Assembly: GCF_900491745.1 (NCBI RefSeq) | Contig: NZ_UETR01000020.1 | Coordinates: 1-58,361, forward strand | Length of the DNA: 58,361 nucleotides | DNA from: Amarolinea aalborgensis | GTDB taxonomy: Bacteria > Chloroflexota > Anaerolineae > SSC4 > Amarolineaceae | Reading direction: 5' to 3' | Shown here: positions 1-8,400 of the stretch, piece after piece | Numbering within the stretch: the stretch's first letter is position 1 | Layout: each line of letters opens with the position of its first letter | The notes under the pieces: generated by a model | Databases searched by the model: none | Told to the model about the DNA's origin: nothing | What the model saw: the letters and a program-made list of their open reading frames with translations, nothing else | Made by a program: the position numbers and the translations under genes

Positions 1-1200
<1,200 letters not shown>

Positions 1201-1255
1201 TAAGTTCAGCGGTGGATGCCTGGCAGGCGTCTGCCGATAGATGGGATAGAACATC

Positions 1256-1420
1256 ATGGCGAAAAAAGCGGTACGTACTGTCATTACGCTGGCCTGCACG
1301 GAGTGCAAAGAGCGTAACTACGTTTCGGAAAAGAATCGGCGCAATGACCAGGGACGTATGGAGTTGGCAAAATACTGCTCCCGTTGTCATAAGCATACGC
1401 CTCATCGCGAGACGCGCTAA
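1256..1420 (+). CDS. rpmG: 50S ribosomal protein L33
   Basis: A 54-residue protein beginning MAKKAVRTVITLACTEC. It has two zinc-binding knuckles, CTEC at residues 14-17 and CSRC at 41-44, which mark the zinc-containing (C+) form of L33, a small protein of the large ribosomal subunit near the E site. Length and ending (HKHTPHRETR) fit the family. It lies between tuf and tRNA-Trp. A long hairpin starts 5 bases after its stop codon, so tuf-rpmG may end there as a transcription unit. No strong Shine-Dalgarno is visible just before the ATG. Confidence 0.96.
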   Translation: MAKKAVRTVITLACTECKERNYVSEKNRRNDQGRMELAKYCSRCHKHTPHRETR

Positions 1421-1425
1421 AGAAC

Positions 1426-1469
1426 GCTGAAAAACCGTGTTTCTGACGAAGAGTTCACGGTTTTTCAGC
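1426..1469 (+). terminator. Hairpin terminator after rpmG
   Basis: A perfect 14-base inverted repeat (1426-1439 and 1456-1469) encloses a 16-base loop. The right arm contains a run of five T, and the left arm a run of five A, so the structure could terminate in either direction: read as a shorter stem ending CACGG, the T run follows it directly. It separates tuf-rpmG from tRNA-Trp/secE/nusG. The role is inferred from the structure. Confidence 0.6.
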
Positions 1470-1499
1470 CGCCCCGGTCTATTTTTGGTTTGTTTGTGA

Positions 1500-1572
1500 A
1501 GGCCAGTAGCTCAATAGGTAGAGCATCGCTCTCCAAAAGCGAGGGTTGCGGGTTCAAATCCTGCCTGGCCTG
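1500..1572 (+). tRNA. trnW: tRNA-Trp (anticodon CCA)
   Basis: Full cloverleaf. The acceptor stem 1500-1506 pairs perfectly with 1565-1571, with G at 1572 as discriminator. The D arm is GCTC/GAGC, and the anticodon stem TCGCT/AGCGA holds the loop CTCCAAA, giving anticodon CCA. The T arm is GCGGG/CCTGC with loop TTCAAAT. The CCA end is not encoded. A discriminator G is normal for bacterial tRNA-Trp. Its place between rpmG and secE is the usual one in many bacteria. Confidence 0.97.
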
Positions 1573-1603
1573 CCTGAATGTGTGGTTCTTGCTCGGTGCA
1601 TCG

Positions 1604-1645
1604 AGACACCACCTCTGTTCTGTAGTATGACGGAGTCTGGTGTCT
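1604..1645 (+). other. Possible hairpin between tRNA-Trp and secE
   Basis: AGACACCA (1604-1611) is repeated in inverted form as TGGTGTCT (1638-1645), followed by TTAATATGT. The 8-bp stem has a 26-base loop. It may be a weak terminator or processing structure trimming the tRNA from the secE-nusG message. There is no clear T run. Confidence 0.3.
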
Positions 1646-1678
1646 TAATATGTAAGAGGCCCGTGATATCGCAGGGAT

Positions 1679-1906
1679 GTGAGAAGGCTCGTGAATAAAT
1701 CTGTGACGGTCAACGCAAAAGAAAATCCGATTATCAAATACTTCAAGGATACGCGGGCCGAGTTACGCAAGGTGACCTGGCCCACGCGTGAAGAAGCAAC
1801 CAACCTGACCGTTGTCGTGCTGGTTGTTACTTTCACGATGGCTATGATCCTGGGAGCCGTAGACTTTTTGTTCGCTCAATTCTTCCGTCTGTTGGTGGGT
1901 GGTTGA
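1679..1906 (+). CDS. secE: Preprotein translocase subunit SecE
   Basis: Short single-span SecE, the clamp subunit of the SecYEG channel. The signature is the amphipathic stretch ENPIIKYFKDTRAELRKV followed by TWPTREEA and then one hydrophobic segment (about residues 43-63). The start is uncertain: GTG at 1679 has no well-spaced Shine-Dalgarno. GTG at 1691 follows GAGAAGG but only 3 bases away, and GTG at 1703 is also in frame. The family core is unaffected. The 3' end overlaps the GTG proposed for nusG by 8 bases, so the two are probably translated together. Confidence 0.93.
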   Translation: MRRLVNKSVTVNAKENPIIKYFKDTRAELRKVTWPTREEATNLTVVVLVVTFTMAMILGAVDFLFAQFFRLLVGG

Positions 1907-2576
1907 TTCGATCGGCGCTGATGTTATGAACAATGCGATGTTCGACGAACTGAACCTAGATGATGAGCCGATTACCCCACCCGCGGTGGTGACAGACGAG
2001 GGTGAGATCGAATCGGCGGCCGAAGTTGAGGAGACAGAACCGGCGGCCGAACGCCACTGGTATGTTATTCACAGCTATTCTGGCTATGAAAACAAGGTCA
2101 AAAAGAACCTTGAACATCGCGCGGCCTCGATGCACGACGTAGGCGGCGACCGCATTTACCAGGTCATTGTGCCAACCGAAGAAGAAGTCGAACTGAAGGA
2201 CGGTAAGCGTCGCACCATCGAGCGCCGCGTATTTCCCGGTTACATCCTGGTTGACATGATCATGGACGAAGACTCGTGGTATGTCGTGCGTAATACGCCC
2301 GGCGTCACCGGCTTTGTCGGCATGGGCAACAAACCGACGCCTCTGAGCCAGGAAGAAGTTGACAAAATCATGCGCCGCATCGAAGACGTGGCGCCCAAGA
2401 TCAAGATCAGCTTCAAGATCGGGCAAAAAGTGCGCCTGGTTGGCGGCCCATTCGCTGACTTCATGGGCGCCGTGGATGAGATTTCACCAGAAAAGGGCAA
2501 AGCTCGCGTCATGGTCTCGTTCTTCGGCCGGGAAACACCGGTTGAAGTTGACTTCTTGCAGTTGGAAAAAGTTTAA
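1899..2576 (+). CDS. nusG: Transcription termination/antitermination protein NusG
   Basis: NusG binds RNA polymerase and modulates pausing, Rho termination and coupling to ribosomes. An acidic, non-conserved N-terminal extension (to about residue 48) precedes the NGN domain, which begins HWYVIHSYSGYENKVKKN and includes PGYILVDM and NTPGVTGFVG. The C-terminal KOW domain (about 170-225) contains GQKVRLVGGPFADF and the normal ending. The chosen GTG overlaps secE; an in-frame ATG at 1926 would shorten the acidic leader by nine residues. An acidic N-terminal extension is seen in several phyla and does not change the call. Confidence 0.97.
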   Translation: MVDSIGADVMNNAMFDELNLDDEPITPPAVVTDEGEIESAAEVEETEPAAERHWYVIHSYSGYENKVKKNLEHRAASMHDVGGDRIYQVIVPTEEEVELKDGKRRTIERRVFPGYILVDMIMDEDSWYVVRNTPGVTGFVGMGNKPTPLSQEEVDKIMRRIEDVAPKIKISFKIGQKVRLVGGPFADFMGAVDEISPEKGKARVMVSFFGRETPVEVDFLQLEKV

Positions 2577-2623
2577 GCTTCACAGATACGCAAACTAAGC
2601 GACGTAAACGTCATACAGGAACG

Positions 2624-2662
2624 AGGTGCGGCCTAATGACATGGGCGCCGCACCTTTGTTTT
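2624..2662 (+). promoter_or_regulatory. Terminator-like hairpin in the nusG-rplK gap
   Basis: AGGTGCGGC (2624-2632) pairs perfectly with GCCGCACCT (2647-2655) across a 14-base loop and is followed by TTGTTTTG. It sits 28 bases before the rplK ATG. As an intrinsic terminator it would partly insulate rplKA from secE-nusG. As a leader it could be an attenuator responding to L1, which represses the L11 operon in other bacteria. No alternative antiterminator pairing was identified. Confidence 0.5.
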
Positions 2663-2690
2663 GAGAGATGGGTGTTGGAAAGGAAGTCAG

Positions 2691-3116
2691 ATGGCGAAAA
2701 AAATCAAAGCAATCGTCAAACTCCAGCTAAACGCCGGCAAGGCGAATCCGGCTCCGCCGGTTGGCCCGGCGCTTGGTCAGCATGGTGTCAACCTGATGGC
2801 CTTCTGCAAGGAGTATAACGCGCGCACGGCTGCCCAGACAGGCACGATCATTCCGGTGGAAATTACTGTCTTCCAGGACAATTCATTCACGTTTGTCACC
2901 AAGACGCCGCCGGCAGCCGACCTCCTGAAGAAGGCGGCCAATGTGACCAAAGGTTCAGCCACGCCGAACAGCAAAGTCAGTGGCAAAATCACACGCGCCC
3001 AACTGCGCGAAATTGCGGAAACCAAGATGAAAGACCTGAACGCCAATGATCTCGCGGCTGCCATGAAGATGGTTGAAGGCACTGCGGCCAGCATGGGCAT
3101 TACGGTCGTCGAGTAA
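2691..3116 (+). CDS. rplK: 50S ribosomal protein L11
   Basis: A 141-residue L11, the protein of the GTPase-associated centre. The N-terminal domain starts MAKKIKAIVKLQLNAGKA and contains the Pro-rich PAPPVGPALGQHGVN switch segment. The C-terminal RNA-binding domain contains GKITRAQLREIAETKM and LNANDLAAAM. The ATG at 2691 is chosen because AAAGGAAG lies just upstream and MAKK is the family start; an in-frame ATG at 2661 would add ten unrelated residues. It is the first gene of the L11-L1-L10-L7/L12 series. Confidence 0.98.
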   Translation: MAKKIKAIVKLQLNAGKANPAPPVGPALGQHGVNLMAFCKEYNARTAAQTGTIIPVEITVFQDNSFTFVTKTPPAADLLKKAANVTKGSATPNSKVSGKITRAQLREIAETKMKDLNANDLAAAMKMVEGTAASMGITVVE

Positions 3117-3173
3117 TTAATTTTGGCGAGTGGGAGAAGAAGCTTTCTTCGATAAAACCACAGGAGTTGTAGA

Positions 3174-3890
3174 ATGCCTAAGCACGGGAAAAAGTACATT
3201 GCCGCAGCGGCCAAAGTGGATCGCAATCAGTATTACACGCCGCAGGACGCGATCAATCTAGCCAAGGAAACGGCTTTCACGAAGTTCGATTCCACCGTTG
3301 AAATTCATATGCGCATGGGTGTTGACCCGCGTCACGCGGATCAACAAGTGCGCGGTGTTGTGGTCATGCCTGCAGGCACCGGTAAACAGGTGCGCATTCT
3401 TGCCTTTGCGGAAGGCGACGGCGCCCGCCTGGCAACCGAAGCCGGCGCTGACTTTGTTGGCTCCGATGATATGATCAAGAAGATTCAAGATGGTTGGCTT
3501 GACTTCGACCTGGTTCTGGCGACGCCGCAAGTCATGGGAAAGGTTGGACGCCTGGGTAAAGTTCTCGGCCCGCGTGGCTTGATGCCCAGCCCCAAGACAG
3601 GCTCGATTGTGCAGCCCGAAGACCTTCCACGGGTCATCAGAGAAGCGCGGCAGGGTCGCGTTGAATTTCGTGTGGACAAGACTTCCAACATCCACATGCC
3701 GGTCGGTAAGGCCAGCTTTACGTATGAACAGTTGTTGGAAAACTTGACGGCTATCATGGATGCCATCGTGCGCGCCAAACCGGCGGCCGCCAAAGGCACC
3801 TATGTGCGCCGCGCCACGTTGACCACCACCATGGGCCCCGGCATCCGGATGGATGCCAATTTGGCCTCTGCCTTGAAACCAACAGCTTAA
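3174..3890 (+). CDS. rplA: 50S ribosomal protein L1
   Basis: A 238-residue L1, the mobile L1-stalk protein that binds 23S rRNA and often also the leader of its own mRNA. Recognisable blocks are MPKHGKKY at the start, GTGKQVRILAFAEGD, the stretch LGPRGLMPSPKTGS in the middle, and GKASFTYEQLLENL near the C-terminus. AGGAG is placed well before the ATG. It lies 57 bases after rplK and is followed by an untranslated leader of about 250 bases before rplJ, in which transcription may be attenuated. Confidence 0.98.
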   Translation: MPKHGKKYIAAAAKVDRNQYYTPQDAINLAKETAFTKFDSTVEIHMRMGVDPRHADQQVRGVVVMPAGTGKQVRILAFAEGDGARLATEAGADFVGSDDMIKKIQDGWLDFDLVLATPQVMGKVGRLGKVLGPRGLMPSPKTGSIVQPEDLPRVIREARQGRVEFRVDKTSNIHMPVGKASFTYEQLLENLTAIMDAIVRAKPAAAKGTYVRRATLTTTMGPGIRMDANLASALKPTA

Positions 3891-4148
3891 CAAAATACCT
3901 TAGCTGTCGCATAACGCCGATGATCGCAGGTTGTTGTCTGCTTGCCAGCCAAGCACAACGTAAACCCTGCTGAGGCGAAGCTGTCATGAGTAAATCTTGC
4001 ACTCTCTGTTCACCGCAGAGGGTCTTGACCCATGCGCCTTCGTGTCTCTCGGCACGAAGGCGTTTTTGTTGCCGCCATCAGGCCAGGGCGAACCATGTTG
4101 CTTTGCTGGCCGTCATCATGATTTTGTAAGTGAGAGGGGGTGACTCGA
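3891..4148 (+). promoter_or_regulatory. rplJ-rplL leader (L10 autoregulatory leader candidate)
   Basis: This gap of about 250 bases between rplA and rplJ holds no convincing ORF. It has the organisation of an L10 leader: a structured 5' part (about 3905-3990), a small GGGT/ACCC hairpin at 4020-4031, and a canonical intrinsic terminator at 4035-4067 about 80 bases before the start codon. In many bacteria the L10(L12)4 complex binds such a leader and controls read-through. I did not identify the L10-binding kink-turn base by base, so the autoregulation is inferred from position and the terminator. Confidence 0.6.
4035..4067 (+). terminator. Attenuator terminator in the rplJ leader
   Basis: CGCCTTCGTG (4035-4044) pairs perfectly with CACGAAGGCG (4053-4062) over an 8-base loop, followed at once by TTTTT (4063-4067) and then GTT. 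This is a textbook intrinsic terminator placed upstream of rplJ. It must be bypassed for rplJL expression unless an unseen promoter lies between 4068 and 4140. Confidence 0.8.
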
Positions 4149-4685
4149 TTGCCGCTGACTCGAGACGAAAAGCAGAAGTTCATTGATCAGTACGCGGAGC
4201 GACTACAAAAAAGTCAGGCCGTGATTGTGCTTCGCAACAACGGCTTAACTGTCGCTGAAATCACCGCGCTGCGTAAGAAGCTGCGCGACGCTGATGCTAT
4301 GTTCCAGGTGACCAAGAACACACTGTTCAAGATCGCGCTGAGAAACAGCCAGTTCCCCACGCCGGAAGATATGTTCGTCGGCACCGTGGGCGTCTGTTAC
4401 TTCACTGGCCCCATTCAAACGTCCACCAAGCTCTTGCTGGATGCGATGAAGGATCAGAAGAAGCTGGAACTTGTGGGCGCACTGCTGCCCGATGACGTGT
4501 TTGGGGCGGATGAGGTCAAACGTTTGGTTGACCTGCCAACCCGGGAGCAGTTGTTGGCGCAGCTGCTGGGCGCAGTGCAAGGCCCGGCAACCAACCTGGT
4601 GGGTGTCTTGCAGGCGCCGTTGCGTGAAATCATCACGGTTCTGCACGCACGTTCAGAAAAGGCAGCAGAAGAAGAGGCTGCTTGA
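4149..4685 (+). CDS. rplJ: 50S ribosomal protein L10
   Basis: L10 forms the base of the ribosomal stalk and binds the L7/L12 dimers. Sequence features: MPLTRDEKQKFIDQY at the N-terminus, KSQAVIVLRNNGLTVAEI, then LRKKLRDADAMFQVTKNTL, and a C-terminal helix ending EKAAEEEAA that binds L12. TTG at 4149 is preferred because GAGAGGGGG ends 8 bases before it. An in-frame GTG at 4140 directly abuts that purine tract and would add three residues (MTR). The gene is preceded by the attenuator-containing leader and followed after 77 bases by rplL. Confidence 0.96.
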   Translation: MPLTRDEKQKFIDQYAERLQKSQAVIVLRNNGLTVAEITALRKKLRDADAMFQVTKNTLFKIALRNSQFPTPEDMFVGTVGVCYFTGPIQTSTKLLLDAMKDQKKLELVGALLPDDVFGADEVKRLVDLPTREQLLAQLLGAVQGPATNLVGVLQAPLREIITVLHARSEKAAEEEAA

Positions 4686-4762
4686 TGCGGCTGCTTTGGC
4701 AACCGCTCGCTGTGAAGTAAACTACAACGATCTTTTGAAACGCACGAGGAGATAACCTTATC

Positions 4763-5158
4763 ATGTCTGAAAAACTGCAAAAGCTGGTCGAAGAGCTGGA
4801 TGCTTTGACCTTGAAAGAAGCCGCCGAACTGTCCAAAATTCTCCAGGAGCGCTGGGGCGTCAGCGCCGCTGCGCCGATGGCCGTTGGCGCTGCCGTTGCC
4901 GGCGCTGCGGCGCCCGTGGCTGAAGCCGCGGCGCCAGTCGAAGAGCAGACCGAGTTCGATGTCATTCTCAAGGACGTTGGCGCCAAGAAGATTAACGTCA
5001 TCAAGGCCGTCCGCCAGGTCACCAACCTGGGCCTGAAGGAAGCCAAGGACCTGGTCGAGTCAGCGCCGGCGACGGTGCTGGCCGCGGTGACAAAGGAAGT
5101 CGCGGGCAACGCCAAGCAGGTCATCGAGGCCGAAGGCGCTGTGGTAGAGATCAAGTAA
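4763..5158 (+). CDS. rplL: 50S ribosomal protein L7/L12
   Basis: A 131-residue L7/L12, the multi-copy stalk protein that recruits translational GTPases. The N-terminal dimerisation helices (residues 1-32) are followed by an Ala/Val/Pro-rich hinge of about 30 residues. The C-terminal domain carries TEFDVILKDVGAKKINVIK and the conserved LGLKEAKDLVE with a closing EGAVVEIK. AGGAG precedes the ATG at a normal distance. A strong terminator follows 26 bases after the stop. rpoB does not follow, unlike in many bacteria. Confidence 0.98.
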   Translation: MSEKLQKLVEELDALTLKEAAELSKILQERWGVSAAAPMAVGAAVAGAAAPVAEAAAPVEEQTEFDVILKDVGAKKINVIKAVRQVTNLGLKEAKDLVESAPATVLAAVTKEVAGNAKQVIEAEGAVVEIK

Positions 5159-5184
5159 TCATACCGTCCAGGTAACCCCTCAAG

Positions 5185-5220
5185 GCCGCCAGGTTATCCC
5201 CCTGGCGGCTTTTTCTTTTT
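5185..5220 (+). terminator. Intrinsic terminator after rplL
   Basis: GCCGCCAGG (5185-5193) pairs with CCTGGCGGC (5201-5209) over a 7-base loop and is followed by TTTTTCTTTTTT. It ends the ribosomal protein unit. The rest of the gap to 5453 (about 230 bases) shows no ORF or RNA that I can support. It must hold the promoter of the surface-protein gene, but no clear -35/-10 pair stands out. Confidence 0.92.
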
Positions 5221-5453
5221 TGCACGCGCCGCGCGCATCAGACCTTTTGCAGTCATGAAGCTGTTTCTTCTCAGGTGTGCAGCAAGACGATAAAAGATGA
5301 TGCAGCCTACTGAGAAAGATCCCTAGATGCGCTATGATGCTATGACGCTTTTGGTTATTCTCTATCGTAATTGCCTGCATCGTCCACCCTTTAACCTGAG
5401 CAATTGACGTTTTTCCTGCGAACATCCTTTGACCACAGCCTGGAGAAGAGTTT

Positions 5454-8400
5454 ATGACTACAGGGTTTACAAGTGCCAAAAAACCGATCTACCTGGCATG
5501 GCTGTTAGCCGCTTGTTTGATGACGACGCTGTTCTATTCGTCAAAGGTGGCCTCGGCTTCAATTTCCGTTGAGGCCGAAACAAAAAGCTATTCGGCAATC
5601 GCCAGTAAGCCTGTTCTGACCACGACGCCGCTGACTCTAACCCTCGTGGTGAATTTGACGGATGATTTTGAGGATGCGAATCCAGGCGATGGCGTGTGCG
5701 AATCGCACACGGGCATGGAAGATTGCAGTTTGCGGGCTGCGATCCAGGAGAGTAATGCCTGGCCGGGCCAAGATACGATCGTGTTGCCAGCAGGCTACTA
5801 CGGTCTAAGCCTCGTCGGTACGGATGAAGATGCCGCTGCCACCGGCGATTTGGACATCACAGACGCGCTGGTGATCAGCGGCGCTGGCTCTGCTGGGGTG
5901 ATTGTAGATGCGGATTACAGTGACCGCGTGTTCGATATTTGGTCAACGAGCGACGTGACCATCGCTGGCCTGCAAATACAGTACGGTTACCTCTACCTTA
6001 GCGACGGCGCCGGGCTGCGGCACAACCATGGCCATTTGACCCTGCAAGATGTGATTGTACAGAACAACGGCACATCGTGCGGTTTTCAGGCGTTGGGCGC
6101 CAACGGCGGTTTTGCCGGCGCGGCCGGCGGTATCGCCTCGCTCAGCGGTCAGCTCGATCTGCAGCATGTGATTCTTCAGAATAATGTGTCAGACTGCGGC
6201 GTCGGTGGGCTGTTTGTTGGCAGCAGCCAGGTCACCATCACGGCCAGCAGCCTCCTTTCCAATACCTCTAGTTATCAAGACGGGGGAGCCATTTACAATG
6301 TCGCCGGGCATGTTCATCTCCTTGATTCGACCGTGCAAGCCAATCAAGCGGGCAGCAACGGTGGGGGGATATCGAATGCAGCTGGGGGCATCATGGTCAT
6401 TGAGGGCAGTACGCTGAGCGGTAATCTGGCTTTCGTCAATGGCGGCGGAATTGCCAATGCTGGCGAACTGCACATGATCAACAGCACGGTCAGCGGCAAT
6501 GCGAGCTATGGCGACGGTGGGGGCCTTTTCGCTGCTACCGGCGCTTCGAATGACCTGATCAATGTCACGATGGTCGCTAATCAAGCGGATGCGACGGGGG
6601 AGGACGTGGGCAATGGCGGAGGCATTTTCAACCTGGGCAGCTCGTTCGCGCTGACTAACACGATCATTGCCGGCAACCTCGACCCATCACCTGATACGCG
6701 CCAACCTGATTGCAGCGACGATGGCGGTACATGGAGCGTCATCTCGCACAATCTAGTCGGCGACAACACCGGTTGTGAAAGCGTGTTCATACAGGGGGTG
6801 AATGGCAACCAGGTTGGCAACAGTGACGTTCCCCTTGATCCTGAGTTGACTCCTTTGCAGGACAACGGCGGACCGACCTTGACCCATGCACCCAACACCG
6901 GCAGCCCCGTGGTAGACGCAGGGACAAATGACAGTTGTCCTGAGCTTGATCAACGCGGGCTGGCGCGTTTCGCGGGCCTTAGCTGTGATATTGGCGCCGT
7001 GGAATACCAGGACTCTCCTCAGGCTGGCTCTATTTTTGTCGTCAACAGCACCTCTGATGAAGGCGATGGAGTGTGCGGCGTCGTGCAGTGCACGCTACGT
7101 GAAGCCATTGACGCGGCCAACCAAACACCAAACGAATCAGGCGCTGATCAGATTAGTTTCGCCATTCCGGGGCCGGGCCTGCACACCATTTCGCCGCTCT
7201 CGGAACTTCCAATGGTTAGCGATCCGGTCATCATTGATGGCCTGACCCAGCCCGGCGCCGACTGCGACGCCTGGCCCCCCACGTTGCTGATCGAGCTAGA
7301 CGGCAGCGCTGCGCCCAATATGAACGGCTTGACGCTGATGAGTGGAAACACCGTCACAGGGCTGGTGATCAATCGCTTTTCTCGAAATGGGCTTGAGTTG
7401 CGTGGTTGGCAAAACACCCTGCACTGTAACTTGATTGGGACAGACGCCAGCGGGCAGGAAGCGTTAGGCAATGGAGAGAACGGGGTGCTCGTTGGGTCGA
7501 GCAACAACCTAATTGGCGGCGTTACGCCGGACAGCCGTAACCTGGTCGCCGGTAATCTGGCTAACGGAATTTCCTTCGCTGTGAATGACTCCCCAGGCAA
7601 CCAGCCGTCCGGCGGCCTTGCTCCTCGCAGGCCCAGCGAGCTGCAAAATCTCGTGCAAGGAAACTTCGTTGGCACCAATGTATACGGCGCCTCGCCTCTG
7701 GGCAACCAGAGCGACGGCATCGAGATCAAGGGCGGCTTTTACGGTTCGTTTTTGACGATAATCGGCGGCCCAGCGCCTGGCGCGGGCAATGTCATCTCGG
7801 GAAATGGCGGGCATGGCATCTCGTTGAAGTACGGGGCCGACTACATGACCGTGCAAGGTAACAAGATTGGCACCGATGCGGGGGGCAATTCTCCCGTAGG
7901 CAATGTTGGCAGCGGTGTCTACTTCGAAGGTTCCAATAATAATCTGATTGGCGGTACGTCCCCGGGGGAGGGCAACCGCATTGCTTTCAACGGCGGTGAC
8001 GGCATCACGGTATTGTGGAGCTATCGAGATACTTTTCTTGGCAATCAGATCGAATTGAACGGCAGCCTGGGGATTGACCTGAACGGCGATGGGCCGACAC
8101 TGAACGATGTTGGCGACTATGACGGCGGCAAGGGCGCCAATGGTAATCAGAATTATCCTCTGGTATTCAGCGCCGTACCGAATGGCGTGACAACGCTGCT
8201 CAGTGGCCGCCTCGATTCCACTCCTGAACAGACCTTCACCCTTGAATTTTTCGATAATAGCGTCTGTGACCCCAGCACCTATGGCGAAGGCGCAACGCCG
8301 TTGACCACGATCACCGTTACCACTGACCTTCGTGGCAGCGCACCTTTTTCACTCACAATTCCTTCCAGCCTGCCGCTGAATCACTTTCTCACGGCCACCG

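Noticed and set aside
2636..2818. Possible leader peptide ORF starting in the nusG-rplK gap
   Set aside because: It runs in another frame deep into rplK, has no ribosome site and starts inside the hairpin loop.
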